Positions 37,501 through 50,454 of a stretch of DNA of 64,000 bases are shown piece by piece; position 1 is the first letter of the stretch; each line of letters starts with the position of its first letter. The notes beneath the pieces are model-generated. The model saw only the letters and a list, made by a program, of their open reading frames with translations. It made no database searches and was not told where the DNA came from. The stretch is from positions 252,501 through 316,500 of the forward strand of contig JALECJ010000258.1 in NCBI GenBank assembly GCA_023515745.1, read 5' to 3'. The position numbers and the translations under genes were made by a program. This DNA is from Amoeboaphelidium protococcarum. Its lineage: Eukaryota > Aphelidiomycota > Aphelidea.

Positions 37501-38807
37501 AACTGTGGAGCGTACGGAGCAGGAAAGTAGCCATAGCTAGGATCCACCATGTACATTGCAGGTGGATACCCTGGGTAAAAAGGCATCTATGCACCAAAAG
37601 GTGGCGCGTTATAATTCGGCTAAAACTGGGATGACTTTTACGAATAATACTGGCTCTGTCCACCATATGGCTTTCGCGCATCTTTACTTCTGTGCGTAAT
37701 GTTGGCTTCAGGATCACGCACATTCTCACCAGATGAAGCTTTTTACTCTTTACTACTATCACTATTTTGCACAGACTGCTGTTGATCATTCTGCTATTCA
37801 AGGTCCGAAGAGCTCTATACAGAATCACTTTACTTTATACCTTCAGAGGATCCCTATTTCAAATCCTTAGTGTCCTGTTTAGCACTATTATCAACAGACT
37901 CTTCAGAAGATTTCTACACAGATCCAACATTAGGCTTAGAGTCAGCATTAGGCACGTCATCAATACCAACCACCTCCGGTTACGCATCAAAATCTCCAAA
38001 CTTTATTGCTGGCTTGGTAGCAGATGACTAACCAGGCTTACTTTGCACAACAGGCCTATTTGAAGATGGAATAGCAGTAGTGTTCTTCTACTCTGATCCA
38101 ATGGAGCTCTTGCTAGAAGACAAACTATCTTGTGATTATTGCTACTATTGAGGCAAATCCTTCTAAGCTATTGACGCATAGCTCAACACAGGCTTCTTGG
38201 CCGGTGCAGACAATGGCGGCATATCATCCACTTTACTCACAACCTTTTCACTCTGCTTAACAACATCTGGCGGAGCATCGGAGCTGGTCTTTACAGGATC
38301 ACTACTGGCTGATTTATCCGCCTTCCAACCGTTATGAGTGCTGCCCTGATTCTAATTAACGACAGGATTGCCAGCTTTAGCAGGCACGGGTGCACTCTTA
38401 TTACCATTACGAGCGACAGTGCTGGAATAAGAACTTGACGCGGAACTAACACGAGAGCTGTAAGTCCCTTACTATTGCTACTACTACTACTACTACTACT
38501 ACTACTATCCGAAGCTCTTGCGGCCGGCATTCGAAGCTGGTGGCACCTTACCTTTCTGATCTTGCCTGGTATCTCCCACAGAACCTCTCTTACCACTATT
38601 CCCGGAATTCGTTACACCTTAAGCGTTTTATCCACTCACACCACTACCGCTTTTACCTCTACCACCGACCGTAGACCAGCCGGATTATTACTGACGCGAT
38701 GCTGCGGCGACGGCACCATTCGCAGCGATCTTTCCCCAAGTATCCTTCTATACATTCTTATTATTATCACCTGCAGCATCTGCACTACTCTTATTTGTAG
38801 ATGACAT
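34515..38807 (-). CDS. eIF4G-like translation initiation scaffold, 1430 aa
   Basis: One frame of 1431 codons, ATG 38807 to TGA 34515-34517. The N-terminal half is low complexity (Ser, Gly, Gln, Asn) with a (TAG)n-encoded poly-Gln at about residues 98-110 and Lys/Glu-rich stretches. RVYTIDFLLSLRDQF (about residue 790) is a YxxxxLL eIF4E-binding site. The MIF4G HEAT domain runs from about 920 to 1190: VRSFLNKLTVEKFTQISDKM, YAQLCLKLW, RRYLGNVKFFGQLFKAGIL. A Ser/Glu-rich tail ends in poly-Gln. No MA3 domain was seen, as in yeast eIF4G. It bridges eIF4E, eIF4A and the 40S ribosome. The gene converges on the epimerase with a 94-bp gap. Confidence 0.9.
38469..38514. repeat. CTA/TAG triplet repeat encoding poly-glutamine
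   Basis: On the minus strand this reads as consecutive TAG codons with a few CAA and TAA interruptions inside the eIF4G-like frame. In the standard code it would be a run of stop codons. Confidence 0.85.
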
Positions 38808-39117
38808 TTTGAAAATTATCCGTACGACTGACTATCTTCAGACCAACTGATTGACTGACCGATTAATAGATAGATTCGGTTGAATATAATAATTATCACC
38901 ACTGCGGACCAAAATAATTTGATCGCGTTCGTTCGACTGAAAGAAGAAAAAAATGTTAAAGCGGTTTGCGCAAATCTTCATCAGCCCTGCCGTGTAAAAT
39001 GACGAATAGATATATCGCAGACAGGCCCATGGTGCAGTTAATAGTGAAAATAATATAAAATAAAGCCAAAACACAGATAGAGCTGTCCAGTATAATACTT
39101 TATGAGAGAGCCAGATT
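38808..39117. other. Intergenic between eIF4G-like and Esf2 genes
   Basis: About 310 bp; eIF4G promoter and Esf2 3' flank. Nothing else is recognised. Confidence 0.45.
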
Positions 39118-39879
39118 TCAATGGAACAATTTTGATAAAATTTTGTGAGACTTTTTAGGTGCGGAACTGTCTTCATCGTCAACAACTATTCTCTGTCTGA
39201 ATCTCTTCTGCAATGTTTTCCTCTTCTCCTCCCCACCATTGTCCTGTCCTTGAGGCTTTCTATTCTAATTGCTCTAATCGTTGCTCATCATGGACTTTCC
39301 ATCGGCTTGTTCGTCGCGTTCTCGCTTCACTCTCCGCTTAGCTTCAATCTGTTCTTTGACACGAGCGCGTTCAACTTGAGCCAGGTAATTCTAAACATTC
39401 TTCTTGGCAACGTCAGTCTCTGCAGCCATTCGTTTGGCGCGTTCCATTCTCTCATATGCCATCTGTTCAGTCAGGTGTATCCACTTGAATTTGGGTAAGT
39501 ATTTGAGATTCCACAAGTCATCGTGATACTGCGACATTTTCCTGCCTCCCATCTGAGTGCCGTTCAATTGCATAGCTGCAGCCTTGGCCACTTTCTTATC
39601 TTTAAACTCAATCCACCCTTCTTTGTACTGCAACTTCTTACTGCCGCCATTCTTTATACGTCGCATACGCGTGAATTCATCTTCGGGTGCGAAGTACAAT
39701 CGTCCAATTTGACCAATTTTCGATAACAAATGCTTGATGTGATGCGGCTCCATGTGCGGAGGGACACGAGACATGTACACTACGCCAGATTTATCGATAT
39801 TCTGCTTGAATTATTGAAGATTATCCAGAGGTCGTTTTACTTCTTTATTTTTATTATTATTATTATTGTCAGATTCCAT
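39118..39879 (-). CDS. ESF2: Esf2/ABT1 pre-rRNA processing protein, 253 aa
   Basis: One frame of 254 codons, ATG 39879 to TGA 39118-39120. An Asn/Lys-rich N-terminus is followed by GVVYMSRVPPHMEPHHIKHL, YFAPEDEFTRMRR, EGWIEFKDKKVAKAAAMQLN and YHDDLWNLKYLPKFKWIHLT, the near-invariant RRM block of the Esf2/ABT1 family, then a basic helical tail. The protein acts in the nucleolus in the small-subunit processome for 18S rRNA maturation and interacts with the Dbp8 helicase in yeast. The same frame is open upstream as far as about 40236, so a longer N-terminus cannot be excluded, but MESDNN is a natural start. Confidence 0.92.
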
Positions 39880-40410
39880 AATTATACCAGTATTTCTGCG
39901 ATTGTATTGAGACCTTAATTATAACTGAAAAGCTTTGACGAGCGAGACGGTGAAGATTTCACTCTATTTGGTCGTTGACCGAGAGAACTCGAGTTCATCA
40001 TCAATGATTCTCTCGCGTTTTCCTTCTACATTGTGCTGCAAATACTTAACATAAACCATTAGGAATAGAAAGTTTTTTTTGATTATCAAAATGCAATCTC
40101 TTTCAGATAATTTAATTTTTTTCAGACGGTCCTCAAGCACTTTGCGCCTTTCTGTCAATGTTTGGTTCAGACATTCTGATGATGTTTCACTTGATCTTTG
40201 TTTGATCCTCGTTCTCGGGTCTTCCCAGAATATTCCATTTCATAAATATTATTACATTTTTGGAGGTATCACACTTTATAGTTAGTTCCCTGTATAGTTT
40301 TATTTATTCTACAGTAATTGTCAATAGTCTTTTGCTCTATAATCAGTTGCATCTCTGTAAATTCGTCGTTATTGACTATAATCATTATCCGTATACATTT
40401 GTTGGCAGAT
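39880..40410. other. Region between divergent Esf2 and adenylate cyclase genes
   Basis: About 530 bp. On the minus strand it is open in the Esf2 frame from 40236 down, with a charged helix-like segment (TERRKVLEDRLKKIKLSERD at about 40158-40099) and a good branch/acceptor (TTTGCAG near 40041). This may be an upstream exon of Esf2, a small separate gene, or chance. A possible acceptor GTTGGCAG also precedes the cyclase ATG. Confidence 0.35.
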
Positions 40411-43400
40411 ATGAGTTAATCCAATCTTCAATCTTAGAAATCTAATGATAGTATATCGAAAAAGTTGAAGGATAAAGTTCCATTTTTGAAGAAGTCAAGT
40501 AATGCTGGTGGTGCATCGACAAGCCAGAAAGATTTGGTTGGTATTCCTAACAGCAAGTCATCGCCATCAGTCTCATAGATGGATATACTTCAGCCTGTGG
40601 CATAGCCTAATGTTTCTGCTACTGTAGGTAAGAAGTAAGGTGTTGCTGTTATTGATCATTAGCGCTCAAGCAGTGATACATCCCATAAGAGTGGATTTGC
40701 TCAATGGTTCAGTCTACCTAGACGTCTGTCTTCGAATAGTTCAAATAAGGGTGTTTCGACGACTCAGGGATCATCATCCTCCTCTAATAACAGTTAAGAG
40801 GATATTCCTCCAGTGCCCAGAATTCCTATTAAACATCAAGTCAATATCGGCAAAGGTCATCATCCCATAGCTTCACTCAGTTCCATTTAATCCGCTAGTA
40901 GCTAGCCCGATGATTAAAAGTAGGTGATAACGACTGATAGTGGGTAGGAGATTCCGAATGTTCGTGGCTCTGCCGAGACATTGCTCAATGCCATGACTAT
41001 GGATGATGTCGATATGGACCTCACTGATATTCTTAACACTGAGTATCTGGAGAAATTAAAGCAGAGATAAAGTATGAAGAAGGATGCTAGAATATCTCCA
41101 ACTCTAATGAATAATAATAATAATAATAATAATTATAGTAGTAGAATGTAAGATTAATCTAACGATGTGCTGGATCAGAGTGATGACAGTGAGGAAGAGT
41201 CTCTGGTCAATCCATTCTCTCAAGATTAAATTGCTATGAGGTAGCGTAATAAAAAGCAAAAGTCTGTAGAGTTGTAGTAGCAATAATTAGATACTGCGAT
41301 TAATAGACAGTCGTCTTTTCGCTTTAGCAGAAACCGTAAGAAAGATGGATAAAATTAGACCTCTCAGGCTGGTGGTGCAGATTCTCCTGCTCCTGATAAG
41401 CGATAGTCCAGTATGATGGATCTTAAGAGTAAGCTTCCTTTTCTGTTGCCTCTTCCGTCTACTAAGCCGAAGGATTAGAGTAAGATTGCTCCTGCTGCAG
41501 TAACATTGTCAGCGGCTTTGTCGAATTTAGAGTCCATGTCTAGCTCCGAGAGTTTACAGTAGTAGCAATAGTTAAAGAATGCTATGAATGCTATCCCGGA
41601 AGCTTGGCATTTTAAGAATATATTGCGAACGAACAGTAAGCGGTCGCCTAAGCCAGCAAGAACAGCTACAGTATCGATGTAGAAATAGTCTTCTAATTTA
41701 TCATCTCAAGCGTCTAGTGTTGCGGCTGCAAGTAGGCCTGAGACAACCGTAGTCAGAGTGTTTAGACGGGAGGGTACTTTTGTCACGTTGAATTGCTCCA
41801 TGAACAGCACCGCGAGAGATTTGTGTAATCTGCTGGCAAAGAAGTTTTTTATTCCAGCTGATTAGGCGTAGAGTTATAAATTGTACTTGGTACGGAGAGA
41901 AGTGGAAGTTTTAATTGAGCCTGATGAGCGTCCTCTACCATATTAGTACATTATGCTGTCTGAAATTGGATATGATCCTGCGATTGATAGATTTCCGGAC
42001 ATATTGCGTGAAGACAATTCCTACTTGTATCGTTGGGTCTACAGTAATATCTCTGCATTTTAGAAAACCTGGAATGGAATAAGCTCGTATTTGAGTAATA
42101 ATTAGTCCCTTTAGCTCGGCTCTTAGACTGAATAGAAGATTGCTGATCTGGTTCGAATGGACAGGAAAGAGTAGATTCCTTTTACTGATTTCGACTTGTC
42201 GTATATGAATTTAGAAGATAGTCTGCCTGACGTTGTGGTTAAGAGTGCGGACAAGGTGAGTGTTTTGAATTTATCACATAACATCATGTTGCGTCTCACT
42301 TCCGGCCAAACTGCGTCGTTCCTATCTCTGACATCACTAACCTTGAAGAAATGTTAGCTCTCGGAAGTGCCCCTCGCAGTTAGCATGTGCACCGCTTTGA
42401 TCAGTTTAGATTTGAGTGGAAATTTGATTTCTAGGCTCTCAGGTTCAGGATTGGAAAGTTTGACCGGATTACAGGAGCTGAATTTATCCAATAATCATCT
42501 GTACGGGCGCAAAAGTTTTCCATTATAGGTGTTGCGTAAGTGGTCTTAGTTGAAAAGGTTGGATTTGTCATGTAATTGGATCAAGAATGAACTTCCAAGG
42601 TCGATTCTTCTTATTGGTATTAAATCCTAAACTTTGACTGGTGTTATTGAGTAGCCGTTTAGTGAAATATGTCCCGTAGAAGATGGTGCTAATGTTTTGC
42701 AGTTTTTAGATCTAAGTCATAATCTCATCACAGATTTGCCTAGTGACTTTGGCTATCGCTTAGAATGTTTGAAGACGCTTAGCCTTTCCAATAACTATTT
42801 GTCTGCGCTGCCTTCCAGTATCACTGTCGGTATGAATTCGCTGGTGTTCTTGGATGTCCGTGGAAATCATTTAAGAGGAAATGCAGCTGCTTGTCTCAGC
42901 TACAATAATTCTTTGAAAGCTTTGCCATAGATGAGCCAATCTAATGACCAGCTTAACTAGAACTCTCCTATTGCAACTTCTTGTAGCCATGATAATGGAA
43001 ATGAAAAGCCCTTCGAGAAGATTCTGTTCGATAATAATGAGTTTACTAGCTTGAAGATTGGCGATGCACTCCCTAATCTGTCCACAATTGTCTCTCATCG
43101 CAATACTAGTCTGTTGCAGTTACAATTGTCTTAAAGTGCTGCAAATTTGACTTCACTGGTTGTCTGCTCCTCTAAATTGGCGTTTCTACCTGAGGATATC
43201 TTCAACTTCACGCCAGGCTTGAAGATTTTGGTGTTAAATTCCAATTAGATTTCCACATTTCCCACTTCGATATCTTCTCTAAAGAGGCTGGTTCGAATGG
43301 AGATTACTCATAACTCAATCACGCGCATTCCACCCGGGATAAAGGAATGTCAATGTCTTGAGATCCTGGATTTACATGCGAATAATATTAAGGATGTGCC

Positions 43401-46400
43401 GGTTGATATCTGGGAGATGCCTTTGAAGATTCTCAATCTGAGTAGCAATGTGATTGAGGAATTTCCTGATAATCCATATGCAACTCTATCGCTGGCCACT
43501 ACTGAAGATAAGAAGAAGCTGATTTCCTCTATTTTGAATTTGAGTGACGGTAAAGCTACTTTGACAGAAACTGAGCCAAGTGTTAAGGGTCAAAGTCTTA
43601 GTAATACTTTGCAGTCTGCGTCGACTCTGAGAGAGCGCGTGGGACGTAATTCTTCATAGTCGGATCTGCGTCAGTTGACGAATATATCTCCGCGTGGATC
43701 TACAACTGCCTTGTCAGCCCCTCTTGCATCTTAGTTGTAATGGGTGTCATTGGCCGATAATCGTCTGGAAAGTACAGTGTTCGATACCTTCACGATTTAT
43801 CTGTCTAATTTGATTTCGTTGAATTTAGCTCATAATGACATCTTCTCTGTACCTAACGGAGTACTTAGGAATTCTGCTAATACCTTGGAGTAAATGTTTT
43901 TATCTGGAAATTAATTGACACAGCTCCCTGATGATTTGTACTTATTCAAAAGACTTGAGCGGCTGTATGTGAATGGCAATCGACTTGGTACATTGCCTCC
44001 AGAGATTGGAAAGTTGCCGAATCTGAAAGTTTTGGATGCTGGTCGTAATTAGCTGAGATTTAACATTGCAAACTGGCCGTATGATTGGAATTGGAATTGG
44101 AACTTGGAGTTGCGCTATCTTAATCTTTCAGGTAACTCAAAACTGGAGATTAAGCCAAATTTGACTAGAAATCTTGAGACTGTGCAGCCAATTTTAAGCG
44201 GACGAAAGGAGAGGTAGCGTATTGCAGATCAGGACAATACGGGTGGTAAGGACTTGACAAAGTTTGATAGTTTGAGTAAAATTCGCTTCCTCAATCTAAT
44301 GGAAGTTGGCTTATTTGTGCAGGTTCCGGCAGAGTCGAACTCTAAGCGTATCAGAGTGTATGCCTCTGGTGGTGCTAGTCAGCATTGGCGAAAGTAGATT
44401 GGAGCTGACTCAGGTCTTGATCAGTAGTCACTAACATCGCCCTCAGGCAATAGTGTAGTTCTTTCTCCTGGATTGAATGTCAATACTCAAATGGTTGGAA
44501 CTATCTAAAATTCAACTAATGATTAGCTCAATGTGGTACCTATAGTTTCTTACGGTATTTCTGATTCTCTTAATGCTCATGATCAGTCGAACATATGGGA
44601 CTTGGTTCTGCTTGACGGAAAGATATTGCAGTCTGCTAAAGATGACATTAAGGACTACGTTGATGATAGTCATTCCAAGGATAAGTTGTTTTAGCTGAAA
44701 AAGCTTAAAGTGGCGTCTAGTAATGAGGATATATTTGCGCTCTTCGATGGCGGCAGCAGTACTTCTAGCTGGTGCTCTAAATGGCTGAGTGATTTCTTTG
44801 TTAGTAAGTTCTCGTCAGAGCTGAAGAAGATTTTTAAAGAACGTCATGCAAAGCGATTGAAGGCCAATAATAAAGATTCAAGTAAGGAGTAAACTGCAGA
44901 TTCTGATGCTGTTTTGGTCCAAGCAAGTGATAATTAGTTAATCTAGAATGCTTTGAGACGTACTTTCTTGCTGATTAATAAACATCTTGGCGGACTAGCT
45001 TACTCGGTCGAGAATAAAGTTGACGCTAAAGAGAAGTAGCGTCTTGTGTCGACAGATACATCTGATGATTTGAACGCTAGTAAGTCCAGAGGTAGGAAGG
45101 CTAGTGTTACGTTCGATGCCCCTATTCCTTTAAAGTCCAAGTCTGGTAAGAAACATTCAGAATCTCATGAGCATGGTCATGGAGAGCCTAGTAGTGGCGG
45201 TGGATATAATAGATTGTTAAGTTTGAAAGAGTTTAGACGCAAGATGAGTGGTATAGACGCGTTTAGTAATAATAATGGAGGTAGCAATAGACTTAAAGTG
45301 GACAACAATAACAGTAATATTGGCGCGATCGACGAGTCCTCTGAAAACTCCCTTATGGCTGATGATATCGCGAAAGCCGTCAGTCACTTTTCTATTAATC
45401 CTAATGGATTAGATCAGTAGTCTGAATATTGGGCCAAGTTTATGGATGACGATGCTGCAGGTGTCGAAGAAGAGTTGAGCGAGGAAGCATATTTGAAATT
45501 GATCAAGCATGGAATATCTGGCCTGATTGCGTATCTGGTAGGATCAACGTTGTTTGTAGCTAATTGTGGTGATGCAATGGCTGTATTGAGTAGAAATGGA
45601 AATGCGGTACCATTGTCTACGAAGCACCATCTGGTATCGATGCAGAATGCTTAAGCGGCCATTAAAATCAAAGTTGGTGGCGAAATTAGCAGTACTCAGT
45701 TGGAGAAGTCCGATAAGAGTTCCTATGCTAAATTGGTCGGCACTTTGCCTCATACCTCAGCATCGAAATCCTCGGTTGATAATGTGGCTGCTCAAGACGC
45801 TCAGCAGTCTAAGATTGAGTAGAAATTCTCATCTTAGTCCAAGAAGGAGTTACATAGAGTTCGCTAGACCGGTGGCTTCGTCTCCTCTGATGGTGTTGTT
45901 GAGAATTCTGCCACTCTCACTCGGTCTTTTGGTCAGTTCGAGCAACTGCCTCATGTTAATGCCTAGCCATATGTATCTACAACCGAACTCAATGATGCTG
46001 ACGAGTTTATGATTATTGCATCTAGTGAGTTCTGGAACACCATATCATTTCAGACTGCTATAGATATCGCTAGACTGAAAGCAGATGATGCTCTTGAGGC
46101 TGCTATGGTGCTCCGTGACTTTGCTCTTGCCCATAGTACTGAGGCGAATTATGTCGTGGATGATGATACTGAGTATCCGGATGAGAAGAGGCGCATTCGT
46201 CGTGTTAGAGAAGAGACTGGATGTCTTACAGGGCCGGTGAGGTACCGCAAGACAGACCCATTCACAGTGATTGTCGTTAATTTAAGAGATCACTTGGGCG
46301 GTAAATAGAAAAAAGTATTCCAGAAAGTCAAACGGCGTAAAGATGAGACTGTCGATTCTGCTATAGCTCGTCTCGCTCCCGAAGTTGAGCCTCCGACTGG

Positions 46401-47907
46401 AAATGTGACTCTTGTGTTTACTGACGTTAGGAACTCTACTTACCTTTGGGAAAAGAGACCTATTGCAATGAGAGTGGCGATTCGAGAGCATAACAACATC
46501 ATGAGAAGGAACCTTCGCTACTACAATGGGTATGAAGTGAAGACGGAAGGAGATGCCTTTATGGTTAGTTTTAAGAACGTATAAGATGCCCTCAAGTGGT
46601 GTATTGCCATCCAGTTATAGCTGTTAGAGGCAGATTGGCCGCAGGACATTTTGGAGGGCAATGATGGTAAGGAGCTATTTGGTCCGGGTAATCTTGAGTC
46701 GAACTCTGCGCCTGAAGCTAATAACACTCTTTTATATCGTGGTTTGAGCATAAGGATGGGTGTACATTGTGGTGCACCTGTCTGTGAGTTGGATCCTATT
46801 ACTAGGAGAATGGATTATTTTGGTCCTGTGGTGAATAAGACTGCTAGAATTTGTGGTGCTGCCGAGGGAGGTCAGATTATCGTCAGTACTGATGTTGAGA
46901 AAGCCTGGCGCAAATTTAGGAATTCTATGCCTAAGAATTAGATAGAGAACAATGCACAGATAAAGCTGAGGGCCAGTTTTGCAGAAAAGAATCAAGTTTC
47001 CGCTTTAGATCCTGTGTTCATCACTCTTGGTGAGAAGAAGCTGAAAGGATTCGAAAATGCGGAGACTTTAGTGTCGGTGTATCCAAAGCTGATTGTGGCT
47101 CGTCATCGTATACCACCTCCGCCATCTGGAAACGAATAACCACAATTGCCACAATCTCCGGATCTGGGTAAGATTGTTGAGGTTGAAGAGAAAGATGAAC
47201 AAGGTGCGTTGCTTGTTAGTGATGGTGGTGCCGATGATGGTGTCGACATTAGTGTGAAAAGTGGTAGCGAACATGACGGTGAAAGTCATTACCGTGGCAT
47301 TGACACTGAGCCGAATTCTGTGATTAATACTGCAAGGAGCGTAAGAAAAACTGGTAGGTAGAGATCTTCATCGTTTTATCGTGATGAGGAAAGCAATTAA
47401 AAGCTTAATAAGAATGGCTCATCTATTGTCTAAGCTCCTGGAGAACCAAAGTTTGTATCTGCAGATGAAACTGTTCTCAGGCAGCAGCTGGATGACTTAT
47501 GCTGCCGCCTCGAATACGCTGTTATTCGTGTTCTCCGGCATCATGTTTCCATGTACAACTCTCAATTGAATGGTAGAGAGTCAGTGATGGACTAACCTGC
47601 TTTGGCTGTAGTAAGGTAGCTGATCAATATTCCGGCTCTCAAAATATCAACTACTCAAATGTCATTCACCCCGTCTCTCCATGAGTATAATCACGAAGAT
47701 TTAAAGAGTATACCTCCCCAGCTGCTAGAGAGCTTTATTAAGAGAATTGAATTGATTGCGTCAACTTTGAGTGTGGCAATGGATAGTGGCATATTAGGAT
47801 CTTTAGTAAGTCACGGTGCAGTTGATGCTGGATAACAAGGTGTCGCGGACCTCATCAGCTGCTTATCATTACTCACTATGCTGCTTTGTCGTGAATAAAC
47901 TGAGTGA
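40411..47907 (+). CDS. CYR1-type adenylate cyclase (RA-LRR-PP2C-cyclase), 2498 aa
   Basis: One frame of 2499 codons, ATG 40411 to TGA 47905-47907, with no TGA found in the parts translated. A low-complexity N-terminus includes an Asn run. An RA-like domain (about 445-545) contains [20 protein letters not shown] and [16 protein letters not shown]. Leucine-rich repeats span about 600-1320 ([27 protein letters not shown] and many more). A PP2C-like domain (about 1363-1867) has IFALFDGG and [17 protein letters not shown]. The class III cyclase core (about 1998-2177) has [18 protein letters not shown] (metal Asp), [28 protein letters not shown] and [10 protein letters not shown]. This domain order is specific to fungal, Ras-regulated adenylate cyclases that drive PKA. 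The C-terminal 320 residues have no clear domain. Confidence 0.95.
41103..41133. repeat. AAT triplet repeat encoding poly-asparagine
   Basis: A (AAT)n run inside the N-terminal low-complexity part of the adenylate cyclase. It keeps the reading frame. Confidence 0.8.
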
Positions 47908-48077
47908 ATTGCTGTTTAGATTAGATTTTGTTGAATATGCTGACAATAATAAAAATAAATTTTTAATGGAATTAGATATATTTATCTTTCATCATGGTAG
48001 TATCAACGAGACAAACACTATTATTGATCATAAATGAGTTGATCAATGTATCTTATTTCATTAAGCAACTATACAAA

Positions 48078-48950
48078 TCAACCAGTCCGCTGCCTTCGGA
48101 ACAGAAATATGTGAGGTTCTGGTTCATGCAATTCATAATGATGCCTACATATATGGGAATAAAGCCGTGAGAGAACATGAAAGTCCCATATTCTATATGT
48201 GATAAGAGGTGATATAATTCTTACCAACCAGGAGACATTCGAATACCAAGACGGTACCATTCATCATCTGCCAGTAGACGATCTCTGTACTCATCTGGAA
48301 TGATCTCGTACAGCTCTTTAGGCATTATCACGTGTCTACACACTTCAACAGGCGTCATGTATCATCAAGTAAAGTGGGTGAGTAAGTAACACGCTCATAT
48401 TATAGATTTAACCTTACCGAAACTCTTCTTCGCCGCAGTAATACTTGTTTGAGTAATAGATCTTGCTAATAAGATCAATGATATTCTCATCCACGTCCGC
48501 ATACACCAAATAATCAGCTGGTGGTATAGGTACAACTACACGCGCGTATGGTTAGGATTATTATCAGACTATCAATGATGTCGGACAAGAGTAAATACCT
48601 TATTTCACAACTTCAGCCTATTGTTAATATTCTTCGTGTTCAGCTTAATCAGAATCTCCTTTGCACTTTTTATTCTTGTAACTTCCACCATCATAGTCAT
48701 TATCATCAATTTACTATTCAACAGCGGTAATGTGAGTAGAGCCTTTACTAGTGTCAATCTGAGTAGACTTTTTCCTCTTTCCTCTAGAGACTCGCCGTTC
48801 GTTCTTGGCCTCTTTTACAACCGCATCCACAGCTTTTATATTACGTTATCTGCTTTCATTTTCTCTATTTCCTACTTCAGTGCCACTATTACGATCAGCG
48901 GTAGACTGACTGTCCTTTCTCATCATGGAGGAACGCCTAGTTGTAACCAT
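48078..48950 (-). CDS. CKS1: Cyclin-dependent kinase regulatory subunit CKS1/Suc1, 215 aa, three introns
   Basis: Exons are 48950-48599, 48535-48418, 48335-48225 and 48144-48078; introns are 63, 82 and 80 nt, with phases that join exactly. The CKS domain (about 130-215) reads KIYYSNKYYCGEEEFRHV, MPKELYEIIPDEYRDRLL, EWYRLGIRMSPGWHHYE and HEPEPHIFLFRR, with the phosphate-pocket Arg and Trp and the HxPEPH hinge in place. CKS proteins bind CDKs and promote multisite phosphorylation and degradation of cell-cycle regulators. Exon 1 adds about 117 residues of Ser/Lys/Glu-rich, probably disordered N-terminus, much longer than usual. The gene converges on the cyclase gene with a 170-bp gap. Confidence 0.92.
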
Positions 48951-49644
48951 ACTAACTTGTAAATCTCTGCGATTCAAAACAGCGGTAAGTTGTACGGAAA
49001 TATGATCTCAAGTTATAAGATAACAAGCTATAGCAGAATAGGAGCGAGACACAGAGGTAAGTGCAAGTATATAAACCGCGGTATGAGGGTGAAATAGAAA
49101 TGTTGGAACAGAAGACGCGCGTTTACTTTCTTCACTCAGTTTGATATGAAACAACATAACGACGGACACGACGGACGCGGCGTTGAGATCGCGATAGTTG
49201 AAACAGTTATGTATGGGCGGCGATAGTGTATTATGACTTAGAGGCGCCGATATGATTACAGTATTAACGCCCAGTGACCAATCCACATCTACTTTAATGA
49301 TAATTGCGTATTCAGAAAGTTTCCTCTTTGCACCATTTAGTTGCGTTCCCAGCTCATCCTTGTCTTGAGCAAGTCACTGCTTTGGATATAGATACTGACC
49401 AAAGTGATGGCGCTCGATATCTCAAGCAAAAGTTCAGCTTATTTGAGTTGTTGATAATTTCCCAAAGAAGTTAGAACAGTGACAATTCATTAAGGCGAAA
49501 ACATATAAATAGCCAACAAGATACCGGACTGAAAGCGTGTATATGAGCGTGAAGATAGATGATATATAGCCGGTTCGAAAACAAAAAGATTTAAAAAAGA
49601 TCAATGATACATACGATTGCTGATCTATTCAGACAACTGGAGTT
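48951..49644. other. Intergenic upstream of CKS1
   Basis: About 690 bp with no recognisable gene; it includes the CKS1 promoter and the 3' flank of the next minus-strand gene. Confidence 0.45.
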
Positions 49645-50454
49645 TCAGTTCAATAAATGGTTCTCTTTTCTCCAGGCAAAATACTTACTGTGGGACTCCA
49701 ATACCACGTTGACCACGTCATCAGGCACCAGACCGCGCCAGCCATGGGTAGGCAGATGAATATCATGAACCCAGATCAATTTAGAAGCTACGGGAGAAGT
49801 TGTCGTTATGCTTTGGAAATAGTCTCTGCGATCTACAGATGAGAATGGATTTGACCTCAAATCTAGAAATGCCACAGAGGGACAACTTAATATAGTCTTA
49901 ACGGCTCCATCCACCTCCTCTCGATACTGTGCAATTCCATGAACGCGGTTGGACGACAAATCCAAAATCAGTCCAGATGGATTAATCAAATTACGAGTGC
50001 TCAATTCTTCAACCATAGCAGATATGTACTTCATATCGGAAGACATCAGATTGTTCATTGACATATCGATAAATCTCAGTTTGGATTTAGGTATATCATT
50101 ACCTTCCACCAGCCAATTATGGAATCTGGGTACTGTCATGCGCTTTTGACTAGCACTTGCCAGAAATGTTGGAACTAGCTAACCACAGACACGTACGATA
50201 CCATCCTCATTGACAGTAACGACTTTACTTTGTATTAAAGGTTACGTCGAGCGCTGGTGCAGCGGAATTAAGTACTTTTTAATAAAGACTCGCATCAGCA
50301 AACGATGACAGGGCAGCACATCACCAACCATGTCATCAGGGTCGTCAATTTCAATCAAGTCCACGACATCCAACTCGTGGAAATACTCGGCTAATGCGTC
50401 AAATTTGACCCTTTCTTATGGATCTTTACACAATTCATCCAAGATTTTGGGCAT
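49645..50454 (-). CDS. Leucine-rich-repeat-like protein of unknown function, about 269 aa
   Basis: One frame from ATG 50454 to TGA 49645-49647. The C-terminal half has LRR-like segments (LRFIDMSMNNL, GLILDLSSNRVHGI, VAFLDLRSNPFSS) in a ribonuclease-inhibitor-like spacing, then VHDIHLPTHGWRGLVPD. The N-terminal half is acidic (VVDLIEIDDPDDMVGDVLP) and helical. No kinase, TIR or membrane segment is seen. An upstream exon is possible because a GTAAGG donor-like site and an ATG frame lie at 50490-50640; I could not fit the phase. Function unknown. Confidence 0.65.
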
